Assembly: GCA_963675655.1 (NCBI GenBank)
Contig: OY776489.1
Span: 2,728,001 to 2,792,000 of the forward strand
Length of the DNA: 64,000 nt
Source: CAXXOK01 sp963675655
Lineage (GTDB): Bacteria; Bacillota; Clostridia; Christensenellales; Aristaeellaceae
Direction of reading: 5' to 3'
Position numbers and translations under genes: made by a program. The number at the start of each line of letters is the position of its first letter. Positions within the stretch are counted from its first letter, which is position 1. The notes beneath the pieces were generated by a model. The model made no database searches. It was not told the origin of the DNA and saw only the letters and a list, made by a program, of their open reading frames with translations. Shown here one piece after another: positions 8,290 to 17,676 of this stretch.

Positions 8290-9198
8290 GTGAAAAATAT
8301 TTTAGGGTTTGCGCAACTGCTGGAAAACTCTTTTGAGGGAGCCTATATTGTTGATAAGAATAGAAAAATTCTTTTTTGGAACGAACAAGCGGAGCTAATG
8401 TCCGGGTACAAAAAGGAAGAAGTAATTGGGCAATATTGTCAAGATAATATTTTACTGCATACGGATGATTGCGGTAATCAGTTGTGTATTCATGGTTGTC
8501 CGCTTCAAAGAACCATCAACGAGAACAGTATGGTCTGTGCTTCTGTTTATTTGAAACATAAAAATGGATACAGGGTACCAATTTCGGTTCGTACGGTTCC
8601 AATAGAGGTTGATGGTAACATTGTTGGCGCGCTGGAATTTTTTCAGGTTCAACATGAGAAGATAGAAAAAATGTACAATCTGGATCAACTGCGGTTTTTA
8701 GCACTAACAGATCATTTAACGGGGTTACCAAACCGCTATTATATTGAAAATTTTCTTACATCCAAAATGAATGAGTATCCGGTTTTTTCGGTTGGCTTTG
8801 GTGTTTTTTTGATCGATGTTGATAATTTCAAACAATTAAATGATGATTATGGTCATGATGCAGGGGATGCAGTACTTAAAAACCTGTCGGAAACGTTTTT
8901 AAATAATCTGAGAAGCGCAGACCGCATTGGCCGTTGGGGTGGCGATGAGTTTTTAGGCGTATGTTTGGCTTCTGATCGAGAAGCGTTATGGCAAACGGCA
9001 GAAAAATTGAGAATATTAGCGGAAAATACACAAACGAAGATAAAGGATATCGCAATTCAAACGAGTATCACAATTGGCGCGACTATTTACAAGCCTGGGG
9101 ATACGCTGAAACGCTTGCTAAACCGAGCGGACGAACAGCTGTATAAAAGCAAGCGGGCAGGTCGAAATTGTGTATCCATAGATGGTAAAGATATATAA
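8290..9198 (+). CDS. PAS-GGDEF diguanylate cyclase
   Basis: Predicted to make cyclic di-GMP. Residues about 8-120 form a PAS domain (AYIVDKNRKILFWNEQAE, then a C-rich insert with CGNQLCIHGCPL). About 135-298 form a GGDEF domain with DHLTGLPNRYY, DVDNFKQLNDDYGHDAGD and an intact active site GRWGGDEF. The inhibitory I-site RxxD (RSAD) lies exactly five residues before GGDEF, so product inhibition is likely. There are no transmembrane segments, hence a cytoplasmic sensor; the cysteines in the PAS insert could bind a metal or respond to redox. The start is GTG at 8290. Confidence 0.92.
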   Translation: MKNILGFAQLLENSFEGAYIVDKNRKILFWNEQAELMSGYKKEEVIGQYCQDNILLHTDDCGNQLCIHGCPLQRTINENSMVCASVYLKHKNGYRVPISVRTVPIEVDGNIVGALEFFQVQHEKIEKMYNLDQLRFLALTDHLTGLPNRYYIENFLTSKMNEYPVFSVGFGVFLIDVDNFKQLNDDYGHDAGDAVLKNLSETFLNNLRSADRIGRWGGDEFLGVCLASDREALWQTAEKLRILAENTQTKIKDIAIQTSITIGATIYKPGDTLKRLLNRADEQLYKSKRAGRNCVSIDGKDI

Positions 9199-9401
9199 AA
9201 GCCGATATTTCTGATCGTTAATGCAACGCATTGATTTGGAAGAGTCAATAACGATGCGGCCTGCAAACGAAAATGATCATGAGAAATGCTGCTCGTTTCC
9301 TGTTTTGCCGAACATAGGACAAGAATGAAGTACCCAGCAGGGGATCATGCAGCAGGTCGTGATATGTTAAGAATGGACAATCCTATAGCAACTACACTTA
9401 C

Positions 9402-9429
9402 CTTCCGCTTGAACGGGAGGTTTTTTACA
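9402..9429 (+). terminator. Intrinsic terminator in the 9.2-9.67 kb gap
   Basis: CCTTCCG / CGGGAGG stem with a CTTGAA loop followed by TTTTTT. It is probably the terminator of the GGDEF gene. The rest of 9199-9673 holds no gene that I can support. Confidence 0.7.
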
Positions 9430-9673
9430 ATAGTAGAGTTTGACAATGGCAGAAATTAGCAATACAATTTAAATAGATATAAGCTGTATGAGGACGACTG
9501 TTTACCTTTATAGCTATTTTCCTGTTCATATTGTTATCAACAATCGACTGATCTGTAAGATTGAAAAAGTGAACGGTTCGATTAAATTTCTTTTGGCCAA
9601 GAGGACGATTGGGATGCTCAGAAGCGGCAACGCGGCTGAGCTGTCGCGGCCACAAGCGAAAGGAGTGGGCTTG

Positions 9674-10256
9674 ATGCGTTGCGTGAAAAGTATTCTGCGG
9701 CTTTTTATGCTGTTACTTGTAACAGCAGCGATTTTATTTACCAGCACAGCAGCATTGGCCGGACCTGATGATTGGTGTTTACCATGGCAATATGAATGCA
9801 GGGATCTCAATCATTGTTGGAGATAACGATATTGGACAGACTGTGGATTATTTGGATGAGTCGGTAACAAAATATACAGGCTATCACCATAAACTGCATG
9901 TAACAATTAGAGACAAAAACAATCTGGCAAGCTATCTGTTCCTGTATGCTCCAGCGGATGGTTTCATTCTGGATAATTCTGATACGGGCGATCAAAAGGG
10001 AATCGCTATGCAAACACTATATGGAGAGCTGCTTTATTTGCAAGGCTTTGAAAGCACCAACCAAGACTTGGCAGCCGGTGACTACGTATCGACAGGGGAT
10101 AGGCTGGGTTCTCTGAACATGTACTACGGCGCCAGATTGTATATTGAATATGTGATACCCAATGAATCAACAACTCTGTTTGGTATCGATAGATCCAATT
10201 TTACGCTCGGAACGGATTTAACTACATTAGGGCAGGGCAATGTGTGCTCGCAGTGA
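9674..10256 (+). pseudogene. Frameshifted secreted protein with an M23-like (lysostaphin-fold) region
   Basis: Two overlapping frames look like one broken gene. The first starts at ATG 9674 with AAAGGAG upstream. It encodes a clear signal peptide (SILRLFMLLLVTAAILF...AALAGPDDW) but stops at 9826. The second frame (9768-10256, shifted by +1, no ribosome binding site) encodes a mature-looking domain. In it, APADGFIL, LAAGDYVSTGDRLGSL and LYIEYVIP match the pattern of peptidase M23 beta sheets. The zinc ligands HxxxD and HxH are absent, so even when intact it was probably non-catalytic. A real frameshift mutation, a sequencing error or programmed shifting cannot be told apart from the sequence. 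Confidence 0.55.
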
Positions 10257-10562
10257 GTCCTAATGGGGGAGAATGAATCATTCACAGAGCAAGCATTTTA
10301 CAGACGGGATGACGAATGCTGCGCTGCTGAAACGGATTTGAGGTACATTCGTTGGTAATCGACTTCTCTTTTAGATGTGGATAACATAAACAATAGAATA
10401 TCAGCTTTCAGGCAGCTTGATGAGCAGCAGCCATAAACGATATACCTTGCAGCTTCTTTCATCCTCTTGCTGGTTAGGACAAGAGGGTGATTGTTGTTTG
10501 TGGCTTTATCGTCATCTCACCACCAGCAGAGCTGGTGAGAGAGAGAAACTTGAGATGCAAGA

Positions 10563-10619
10563 AACCTCCTTTGCTATACAGGAAACGGTTTATCAACCGT
10601 AACGAAAGCAAAGGAGGTT
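10563..10619 (+). promoter_or_regulatory. Leader hairpin over the ribosome binding site of the decayed tnpA
   Basis: AACCTCCTTTGCT (10563-10575) pairs perfectly with AGCAAAGGAGGTT (10607-10619), burying AGGAGG. The bases differ from the intact copy at 4.3 kb but the pairing is kept, so the two are co-varying examples of one structure. Confidence 0.65.
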
Positions 10620-10628
10620 TGCCCTTTT

Positions 10629-11077
10629 TAGCAAATGACAATCAACGTTTATCACACAGAAAATGGAGATGTAAATACCCTATTGTATTTGCACCCAAAT
10701 ACCGACGGCAGGAAGTGTTTGGATAAGTCAAAAACAGGCATAGGGAAGATACACGGCAATTGTATGAAATGAAGAAGGTCGAGATATATAGAGGCCGAAC
10801 CTGTGCTGAGCATATCCATAGGCGGGTGAGTATACCGCCACATAGGAACGTGTCACAGTTTATGGGGTATTAAAAAGAGAAGAATTCCCTGATGGTATTC
10901 AATCGGCATGCGATCCAGAAGCACAAATATGGAATCGACATTGCTGGTTTAGAGGATACTATGTTGACACCGCAGGCGTGAACAAGGAAGCTGTTGCAAG
11001 ATACATCCAAAATCAATTACAAGAAGATGTAATGGCAGACCAGTTATCGTTTAAAGAGTATCTGGACCCGTTTACGG
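10629..11077 (+). pseudogene. tnpA: IS200/IS605 transposase TnpA pseudogene
   Basis: Three frames carry pieces of one transposase. HRKWRCKYPIVFAPKYRR runs to a stop at 10726. HIHRRVSIPPH and SQFMGY lie in later frames with another stop. RGYYVDTAGVNKEAVARY lies around 10950-11000. The HUH motif is degraded (AEHIHRR). Several frameshifts and stops make it inactive. Confidence 0.85.
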
Positions 11078-11087
11078 GCAGCAAGAA

Positions 11088-11475
11088 CCCAATGCATAAG
11101 AAGAGCTGCTTTAGCGGCAGCCTGAGTAAAAATATGCGGTTGTCAGATTGTTCAAAGCATCTTTGGATGCAGCGAGTAGATGCGTCTTGAAGGCGCGGTG
11201 CATACCACCAGCTTTGCCGGCGGTATTGATTGCGTGTTTCAGCCATGTATACAGAAGAAAAACGATCAATGTAAACACATGTTGCCCCGACATCACTAAC
11301 AATGGAAATATGAAAGCGGGACCTGTGACATCGGGAATATGTAAGTATGAGGCAATTATAGATGTAGTTTTCACACAATATGCAGTTCGGGTTCACACAT
11401 TTTTCGTGTACGGGCATTATGGTGTAGCTGTAACACAGACCGACTATATGGATAAAGCATAAGGAGGATGATTTG
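11088..11475. other. No recognised gene between the IS remnant and the next gene
   Basis: Short open frames occur on both strands (for example 11148-11462 plus and 11111-11374 minus, the latter with a hydrophobic stretch). Neither has a ribosome binding site or recognisable domain. The last bases carry the AAGGAGG of the following gene. Confidence 0.4.
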
Positions 11476-12252
11476 ATGCTACATTCCAAAACAATGTCCT
11501 GGGAAAAGAGAGCGACAGTGTTTTTTGCGCTGATATTGGCGGCAATACTGCCGGTGACCGCCTTCGCTGCAGATGCTACGGCAGGCGCTACCGCTACGGT
11601 TTCGAGGGCAATGCCTGCACAAGGTCAAATGGGCGGCAACAGGGGAAATCAAATCAATGGCATGGTAAATGTCGACAGTACGACTGCATTAACAGAAGAG
11701 CAACAGGCAGTCTATAATGATGCATTAGCGCTTTATAGAGGCGTGGAGGTCGAAGTGCTAAAGGATCTGGTTACTGCCGGGGTTATTGCGCAGCAGGACA
11801 TGGATGACTATGTTACCCGGTGTGAGGCGCAAGCGTCAATGGACGAATTAGACACGAGTAACTGGACTGCTGCCCAGTATAAGGCATATTATGAAGCGGT
11901 TCAAGAAACCGGGGATGCGTTAACCGAAGCCTTGCAGGCATTGGTGGACGCGGGGCAGTTAACACAGGCACAGGCGGATGTGCTGGCGAGCCGGAACAGC
12001 ACGAACCTTTGGATAAAAATTCGGCAAAACGCGAATACTAATTCTTCGATTCAAACAGCATTGACGACCATGCAACAGGCGCTTGTAACTTTCCGCTCTA
12101 CTTTGCAAAACGCCGGTATTACAGGCATGAGTACTGTATATGGCTTGGGGCAGATGGGCGGAGGCCGGATGGATACACAGCAAGACGGTACCAATGATAA
12201 CCGAAAAAATAATACCCAACGTGATGGTACGCAGGGGGCAATCTGGCAGTAG
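11476..12252 (+). CDS. Secreted protein with DUF2680/YckD-like helical segments
   Basis: An exported protein of unknown function, about 258 residues. There is a signal peptide with cleavage near ALILAAILPVTAFAADA. After a Gly/Met/Asn-rich linker comes LTEEQQAVYNDALALYRGVE...LVTAGVIAQQDMDDYV, the pattern of YckD/DUF2680 proteins (LTEEQK ... VEAGVITQEQAD). It occurs twice, the second time as LVDAGQLTQAQADVL. The C-terminus is rich in Gly, Gln, Asn and Asp. The ATG at 11476 is eight bases after AAGGAGG. A terminator follows, so it is a single gene. Confidence 0.65.
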   Translation: MLHSKTMSWEKRATVFFALILAAILPVTAFAADATAGATATVSRAMPAQGQMGGNRGNQINGMVNVDSTTALTEEQQAVYNDALALYRGVEVEVLKDLVTAGVIAQQDMDDYVTRCEAQASMDELDTSNWTAAQYKAYYEAVQETGDALTEALQALVDAGQLTQAQADVLASRNSTNLWIKIRQNANTNSSIQTALTTMQQALVTFRSTLQNAGITGMSTVYGLGQMGGGRMDTQQDGTNDNRKNNTQRDGTQGAIWQ

Positions 12253-12340
12253 CAGCCAATCCAGCGGTAGCACATAGGGCGAACAAACACAGAGCTACGA
12301 CACTACCATGTAAACAACTCCTATCCTATTAAAACAGGAG

Positions 12341-12367
12341 AAGCAGGCGTTATACGCCTGCTTTTCC
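12341..12367 (+). terminator. Terminator after the DUF2680-like gene
   Basis: AAGCAGGCGT / ACGCCTGCTT, 10 bp stem with a 3-nt loop, followed by T residues. Confidence 0.8.
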
Positions 12368-12479
12368 TTATGGTAAAATAAACATTTCAATATGAAGCAG
12401 CAATATGCTATGCTTGATAAATAGTGAAAAACCAGAGAGCACCGGCTTTTAAACGCCCGAAGCGTTTGGCTTGCCCGCA

Positions 12480-12509
12480 TTGCGAAGGCGGCATGGAACA
12501 TGGTATAAT
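12480..12509 (+). promoter_or_regulatory. Promoter of the peptidoglycan-binding protein gene
   Basis: TTGCGA (12480-12485), an 18 bp spacer and a consensus TATAAT (12504-12509), 40 bp ahead of the ATG at 12550. Confidence 0.65.
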
Positions 12510-12549
12510 GCACTCATCAACAAACGGCGAAGCCGAAGGAGGAGCGCAT

Positions 12550-13641
12550 ATGAATCTGCTCAATACTGTTTTGATTTATATGACGATGGTTTTCGTTTCA
12601 TCGGTGCAAGCGGGGCCGGAACCAACGGCAATCCCTGTTACCCCAACGCCTTCGCCTACGATGATTTCAATTTTGGCTACCCCTTCGCCCACGCCTTCGC
12701 CTACGCCAACCGCTGTGCCGACACCGGATATTACACCGAATAACGCATATGGCACTTTACAGCTGGGGGATAAAGGGGAAGAAGTGACCCAAATGCAAAC
12801 CCGTTTGGGAGCGTTGGGCTTTTACACAGGCGATATCGACGGAGTGTTTGGATACCAGACTTTGAAGGCTGTGCAGCAATTCCAGTACTATCAGGGTCTT
12901 TCGGTGGATGGAATCGCCGGCAAACGCACGCTGACTGTGCTTTACGAAAGCGAAAAGGTAGTACCTGCGCCTACCGAAGCAGCCGCAACTCCAGAGCCAA
13001 CCGAAACAGCGTCGATAACCCCGGCGCCAGCCATCACAACACCACCTGTTACGGATACCCCCGCACCTACGTTTGCACCCACGCCGACCGCTTCGCCCAC
13101 CGATACGCCTGGGCCTATACAAGAGGCAGCTGAAGAGACTATATCGACCGGGATAACTGCGGCAGCTCTTTCGGCTGAACCGGTGCTGATGAGTGAGCAA
13201 ACCTTTGTCCTTTTAGGCAATGACACACCCCTTGCGCTGCTTGCCGATGTGGAAGCGGGGGCGGAGGAGCCTGCGCTGCTGCACCCGTTGGAATATAGCG
13301 ATACGGTGTATGTACCGTTGATTGAATTAGTCCGCGATATAGGCAGTATAGTACTACCCGGCGCGGATGGCGCGCAACGCGAAGTGGCGTTTACATTGAA
13401 CGATGAGCTTTTTCAGATCAATTTTGAATTGGATGAAAACAACAGCATTACGCAGCTGGAAATTTTAAAACAACAGGAAGCTGCCGTTGTTCCAGATCGA
13501 AGCGGATTTGAAATAGATAATGTTTTGTATCTGGCAACGCAGACGGTTACCGATGTAACGGGGCTTACCTTTACTTATGATGAGGCAACCGCACAGTATA
13601 CAGTTGAGTTACCTGGCGGGGATGCGGAGCAAACCAATTAA
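12550..13641 (+). CDS. Secreted cell-wall protein: Pro/Thr linkers, PG_binding_1 domain, copper amine oxidase-like stalk
   Basis: Probably attaches to peptidoglycan; no catalytic domain is seen. Order in about 363 residues: a short signal peptide, a P/T/S-rich linker (repeats of TPSPTP), a peptidoglycan-binding domain of type 1 (LQLGDKGEEVTQMQTRLGAL, YTGDIDGVFGYQTLKAVQQF, DGIAGKRTLTVL), and a second long P/T/A linker. It ends in a beta-rich region (DTVYVPLIELVRDIG, VLYLATQTVTDVTGLTFTYD) like copper amine oxidase N-domains used as stalks. The frame is open to 12424, but GGAGGAG directly ahead of ATG 12550 and the promoter fix the start. Confidence 0.8.
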   Translation: MNLLNTVLIYMTMVFVSSVQAGPEPTAIPVTPTPSPTMISILATPSPTPSPTPTAVPTPDITPNNAYGTLQLGDKGEEVTQMQTRLGALGFYTGDIDGVFGYQTLKAVQQFQYYQGLSVDGIAGKRTLTVLYESEKVVPAPTEAAATPEPTETASITPAPAITTPPVTDTPAPTFAPTPTASPTDTPGPIQEAAEETISTGITAAALSAEPVLMSEQTFVLLGNDTPLALLADVEAGAEEPALLHPLEYSDTVYVPLIELVRDIGSIVLPGADGAQREVAFTLNDELFQINFELDENNSITQLEILKQQEAAVVPDRSGFEIDNVLYLATQTVTDVTGLTFTYDEATAQYTVELPGGDAEQTN

Positions 13642-13669
13642 GAAACTGCTGTTGTATTCCCCGAATTGC

Positions 13670-13697
13670 TTGACAGACGCCGGATAGAGCCTATAAT
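13670..13697 (+). promoter_or_regulatory. Promoter of ilvE
   Basis: TTGACA (13670-13675), 16 bp, TATAAT (13692-13697): two perfect hexamers. No T-box structure is visible between it and the gene. Confidence 0.8.
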
Positions 13698-13756
13698 AAC
13701 ACTAAGCGTCTTGCAAGCGCTTTCGAAGCATAGAAGAACGAGGGGTGGAGAGAGGA

Positions 13757-14824
13757 ATGTACGAGATCAAAGTTACCAAGGCGACTCAACTCAAGCAGAA
13801 ACCCGCGGATGAAAACAAATTGGGTTTCGGGAAAATTTTCAGCGATCATATGTTGCTGATCGATTATGATGAGGGTCAGGGCTGGCATGATGCACGCGTG
13901 GTGCCATACGGCAACCTGTCGCTAGACCCGGCAGCTTGCGTACTGCATTACAGCCAGGAGATTTTCGAGGGTGCAAAGTGCTACCGCACAGCTGAAGGCT
14001 TTAACCTGTTCCGCATTCGCGACAATTTCGCTCGTATGAACCGATCGGCAGAGCGTATGGGAATGCCGCAGATACCCATTGAGCTTTATATGGAAAGCCT
14101 GCTCAAACTGCTGGAAGTGGATCGGGAATGGACGCCGCACCAAACGGGTACGTCGTTGTACATTCGTCCCACGATGATCGCGACAGAAGCGGGGCTTGGC
14201 GTTTCGGCAGCAAAAAAATACCTGTACTATGTATTGCTTTCGCCAAGCGGCGCATATTACGCCACCGGGCTTGCACCGGTAGGCATTTATGTAGAAGACC
14301 AGCTGGTGCGCGCCGTACGCGGCGGTGTTGGCTGCGCGAAAACCGGCGGCAACTATGCAGCCAGCATTCTTGCCGGCAGCAAGGCGAAGAAAAAGGGATA
14401 TGCGCAGGTGCTTTGGCTGGACGGCGTAGAACAGCGCTACATTGAAGAAGTTGGCGCTATGAACATGATGTTTGTGTATGAGGATAAAAAGATCGTAACG
14501 CCCGCGCTTAACGGCAGCATCCTGCCTGGCATCACGCGCGACAGCATCATTAAGCTGGCGGCGGAGCTGGGTTATGAAGTTGAGGAAAAACGCCTGGCGA
14601 TTGACGATATCATGGCCGACGCAAAAAGCGGTAAACTGACCGAAGCCTTTGGAACCGGTACAGCTGCTGTAGTATCGCCGGTTAATAAAATTGCTTACTG
14701 TGATGATACGGTATCCATCGGTGATGGCGGGATCGGCAAGATCACCCAGAAACTGTACGATACGCTGACCGGCATTCAGTACGGCAAGGTAGCCGATCCA
14801 TTTCACTGGATCACGAAATTATAA
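13757..14824 (+). CDS. ilvE: Branched-chain amino acid aminotransferase
   Basis: A PLP class IV transaminase that exchanges amino groups between Leu/Ile/Val and 2-oxoglutarate. About 355 residues, the length of the longer IlvE type. Motifs: LHYSQEIFEGAKCYRT near the N-terminus, RIRDNFARMNRSAERM, YIRPTMIATEAGLGV, the active-site lysine region GGNYAASILAGSKAKKKGYA followed by VLWLDG, then EVGAMNMMFVY and LPGITRDSI. The ATG at 13757 follows GGAGAGAGG. It has its own strong promoter and stands apart from other biosynthetic genes. Confidence 0.95.
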   Translation: MYEIKVTKATQLKQKPADENKLGFGKIFSDHMLLIDYDEGQGWHDARVVPYGNLSLDPAACVLHYSQEIFEGAKCYRTAEGFNLFRIRDNFARMNRSAERMGMPQIPIELYMESLLKLLEVDREWTPHQTGTSLYIRPTMIATEAGLGVSAAKKYLYYVLLSPSGAYYATGLAPVGIYVEDQLVRAVRGGVGCAKTGGNYAASILAGSKAKKKGYAQVLWLDGVEQRYIEEVGAMNMMFVYEDKKIVTPALNGSILPGITRDSIIKLAAELGYEVEEKRLAIDDIMADAKSGKLTEAFGTGTAAVVSPVNKIAYCDDTVSIGDGGIGKITQKLYDTLTGIQYGKVADPFHWITKL

Positions 14825-14852
14825 GTATTGACCCACGCAGGGAGGAGCGAAC

Positions 14853-15899
14853 ATGCTCAGAGAAGCAAGCATGGCACATGAGTCGGACTGGGGAGAAAAA
14901 ACCATGAGCATGCTGCGGGAAAAACAGTATGAAGCTTGTGAACGCCGATTATCCAGTTTTCCCTCTGTCAACCTGTTTTCCCCTGACGCGAATGATATTT
15001 TCGCACAGGATATACTGGAAGCTTCGTTTTTTGCAAACGAGCCCGGTAATGATGGCCTCGCTACAATCGCTACGCTGCGGGATAAGGTGCTGGCAATGCT
15101 TCCTACGGAAGTGTTGTACCTGTCCCGCGGTGAGAGCGATTTATTAGAACGGCTATTGGTTTCCAACGGCCAGATCACCTCTGGCAACTGGGATGTGATC
15201 GATGCGGCGGAAGCATTGATGCGGCGGTTGTGGTGCTCGTTTACCGATCAGGATGAAAAATGGACGCTTACCATTGCCCAGCCGCTGATTGATCCGTTGA
15301 TCAAAGCCCTGCATAATCCGCAGATACAAGAGATTAAATCCAGGCTGTTCCGTTATAACGCTACAATGCATGGGTTGCTTTATATTGCAGGATTTTTACC
15401 AGCCGAGCAACCGGTAAGCTTTTTTATACAGGATGTAATCGATCGCCAGGATACGCTGGCTGTGAATATTGCAAACCGCTACATAAAAGCTTCTTTTGAG
15501 TATACCGATGATGAAAACGGCGGGCTTGTGATAATGCACCCAGGATTAGCTGACCCGGATAAGCTAATTACCATGATCGGACTGAGTGGCGATTTAACCT
15601 TGTCGCTTTCGGAAGAGACTCTGGCAGGCGGCATGAATGGTATACTGCCGGAAGAAGAACCGTTGCAGCGCCAAATGGCTGCCGCGCTGGAAGGACTTGT
15701 CCGTCCAGAATGCGACGCGGATGAAACCGCGGAGGATTTGCGTTTGCTTGCCAAACAGGGCGTTTCCCTTACGCAGATGGAAGCGGTGCTGGCGGCGACG
15801 ATCAGTGTGCTTCCTACCCCCGCAATGAAAGATGCTGTGCGCCAGATGTATGACCGTACGCCCCATTGGATTGGTATGGCGGCAAACCTGCAACACTAA
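14853..15899 (+). CDS. Conserved-looking protein of unknown function
   Basis: 348 residues, no recognised domain. Mostly alpha-helical and soluble, with no signal peptide or membrane segment. It contains many acidic patches (EDLRLLAKQG, PEEEPLQRQMAAALEG) and ends in RTPHWIGMAANLQH. The start has GGAGGAG seven bases upstream. It begins 28 bp after ilvE, so it probably shares the ilvE transcript. The frame is long and uniform in codon use, so it is a real gene; I propose no function. Confidence 0.75.
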   Translation: MLREASMAHESDWGEKTMSMLREKQYEACERRLSSFPSVNLFSPDANDIFAQDILEASFFANEPGNDGLATIATLRDKVLAMLPTEVLYLSRGESDLLERLLVSNGQITSGNWDVIDAAEALMRRLWCSFTDQDEKWTLTIAQPLIDPLIKALHNPQIQEIKSRLFRYNATMHGLLYIAGFLPAEQPVSFFIQDVIDRQDTLAVNIANRYIKASFEYTDDENGGLVIMHPGLADPDKLITMIGLSGDLTLSLSEETLAGGMNGILPEEEPLQRQMAAALEGLVRPECDADETAEDLRLLAKQGVSLTQMEAVLAATISVLPTPAMKDAVRQMYDRTPHWIGMAANLQH

Positions 15900-15916
15900 T
15901 CGGGGTCATATATACA

Positions 15917-16780
15917 ATGATATTACAAACCTTTATCGTTCCCAAACGGCTTGCAGGTGAAAACCTGTATAGCGTTGTTGGTAAAATGCTGCCGCATGTG
16001 CCGGATAGATGCATTCGCAGTGCTTTTTCCAAAAGGGATGTGAAAATGAACGGCGTGCGGGAAATGCGGGATACCGCGGCCATTGCGGATGCGAAGGTAA
16101 AGGTATACCTGCAGCCGGATTGTCCGTTGCAATTGCCGGAGATACTGTATCAGGATCAACACATTTTGATCGTGTATAAACCGGTTGGCATTTCCTGTGA
16201 TACGGATGCGCACGGGGGGCCAACTATCAGTGAATGGGTGTATCAAAACGCTACCGCTAAGCTGGCATCGGTACCGATGGCGTGCCATCGGCTGGATAAC
16301 CAGACCGACGGCTTGCTGGTTCTTGCCCTTGATGAGGATACACGCAGCCAGATGGAACAGGCTTTTCGGGAGCATCGCATTCATAAGGAATATACTTGTT
16401 TGGTAAAGGGCGCGCCAACTCCGCCACAAGCAACCATGAATGCATGGCTTAGGAAGAATGCGACAGCGGCAACGGTAAAAATATTGGATCAGCCACGCAA
16501 GGATGCACTACCGATATGCACAGAGTATCGCACCATACAGGCTGGTGAAGTTTCCCGCTTGCTGGTTACGCTACACACAGGGCGAACGCATCAGATTCGC
16601 GCACATCTGGCGCATATCGGGCATCCCCTGCTGGGCGATGATAAATATGGCGATCGGGACTGGAACCATAGGCATAAAGCAAAACGGCTGATGCTTACAG
16701 CAACGGCACTGCGGTTTGACTTAGTGGATGAATTGGCGTATTTGAACGATCAGGCATTCACGTTGGAACCGCGTTTCTGA
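15917..16780 (+). CDS. RluA-family pseudouridine synthase
   Basis: Converts uridine to pseudouridine in rRNA or tRNA. An N-terminal S4-like RNA-binding region (RCIRSAFSKRDVKMNGVRE) is followed by the RluA catalytic fold: ILIVYKPVGISC, the catalytic aspartate motif CHRLDNQTDGLLVLA, HKEYTCLVKG, and TGRTHQIRAHLAHIGHPLLGDDKYG. About 287 residues. The Q-T-D after the HRLD motif replaces the more common T-S-G. The start at 15917 lies 17 bp after the preceding gene; its ribosome binding site is weak (GGGG). Confidence 0.9.
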   Translation: MILQTFIVPKRLAGENLYSVVGKMLPHVPDRCIRSAFSKRDVKMNGVREMRDTAAIADAKVKVYLQPDCPLQLPEILYQDQHILIVYKPVGISCDTDAHGGPTISEWVYQNATAKLASVPMACHRLDNQTDGLLVLALDEDTRSQMEQAFREHRIHKEYTCLVKGAPTPPQATMNAWLRKNATAATVKILDQPRKDALPICTEYRTIQAGEVSRLLVTLHTGRTHQIRAHLAHIGHPLLGDDKYGDRDWNHRHKAKRLMLTATALRFDLVDELAYLNDQAFTLEPRF

Positions 16781-16830
16781 CGCCGCTGGACAGGAGTTAA
16801 AACCTACGCTTACATACAAACAGGAGGAGC

Positions 16831-17667
16831 ATGAAACCAATACGTTTAATTGCCATGGACATGGATGGCACCTTGCTAAATCAAAAGCAGCAAATTTCGG
16901 CAGAGAACCTGCAGGCGCTGCGGGAAGCGGTTGCTAAAGGGGTACACATTGCTATTTGCAGTGGCCGCACAGCTGCGGATGTAAGCTTTTTTGCAACCGA
17001 CGGCGGGCTGGAACAATGCGGGGTTATCGCGCTAAACGGGGCTTGCTGCCTGCCCGCACCGCACCAAAAACCGTATGCGGTGCATTATATTGTGCCAGAA
17101 ACGGTTGATCGTACGCTTGATGTACTGCTGAAACACCGGATTACGTTTGCAGCATTTCAAAAAGAGCGTGTGATTGTTTTGCAAAACGACCCAGATGTGA
17201 TGAAGCCGAACTGGGGCACACATGTAAACCGGGAAAACCCGGAAGCCTACGTATACGGTGAACAGGAATTGCAGGCATACAAAGGGGAAGGCATTTGCAA
17301 GATTGTTTATATTGACAAGGCGAACGCTCCCCGGATTGCGCAGATTCAGCAAGAACTGACGCCGCTGCCGGAACTGGTAGTCACATCTTCCTGGAATGAT
17401 AATCTCGAACTGATGCCGACAAATGTAAATAAAGGCACGGCGCTGAAAGAACTGGCGGAGAGATTGGGTTTACAGGCGGAACAAGTGATGGCAATCGGCG
17501 ATTATGATAACGACTTGGATATGCTGGCGTATGCCGGTTTAGGCGTGGCGATGGGGAATGCTTCCGATAATGTAATGCGTGCAGCAAACGTAGTAACAAA
17601 AACCAACCGGGAGCATGGCGTTGCCGAGGCGATTCGCCGTTATGTGCTTGCCGAAGCAATATGCTAA
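16831..17667 (+). CDS. Cof-type HAD-superfamily phosphatase
   Basis: A cytoplasmic phosphatase of the Cof/YkrA class, probably acting on sugar phosphates or flavin and pyridoxal phosphates. 278 residues. Motif I is IAMDMDGTLLN with the nucleophile aspartate; motif II is AICSGRT; the C2 cap lies in the middle; motif III is the Lys of NKGTALKELAERLGL; motif IV is AIGDYDNDLDMLAYAG. ATG after AGGAGGAG. A strong terminator follows and closes the ilvE-to-here block. Confidence 0.93.
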   Translation: MKPIRLIAMDMDGTLLNQKQQISAENLQALREAVAKGVHIAICSGRTAADVSFFATDGGLEQCGVIALNGACCLPAPHQKPYAVHYIVPETVDRTLDVLLKHRITFAAFQKERVIVLQNDPDVMKPNWGTHVNRENPEAYVYGEQELQAYKGEGICKIVYIDKANAPRIAQIQQELTPLPELVVTSSWNDNLELMPTNVNKGTALKELAERLGLQAEQVMAIGDYDNDLDMLAYAGLGVAMGNASDNVMRAANVVTKTNREHGVAEAIRRYVLAEAIC

Positions 17668-17676
17668 ATAGCAGAA

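Larger units (their letters stand above)
10510..11087 (+). mobile_element. Decayed second copy of the IS200-type element
   Basis: A left-end hairpin (TCTCACCA/TGGTGAGA, 10515-10540), the same kind of leader hairpin as the intact copy, and a broken transposase. The right end is not clear; similarity to the intact copy fades after CCCGTTTACGGG near 11080. The 10257-10510 stretch before it holds no gene that I can support. Confidence 0.7.

Noticed and set aside
11111..11374. 87-residue minus-strand hydrophobic ORF
   Set aside because: No ribosome binding site; it lies in the degraded region behind the IS remnant and competes with an equally poor plus-strand frame.
13642..13757. T-box leader ahead of ilvE
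   Set aside because: The promoter is only 60 bp from the ATG, too short for a T-box, and no AGGGTGGnACCGCG sequence is present.
13922..14806. 294-residue frame antisense to ilvE
   Set aside because: Same effect of GC-biased codons; no start signals or family.
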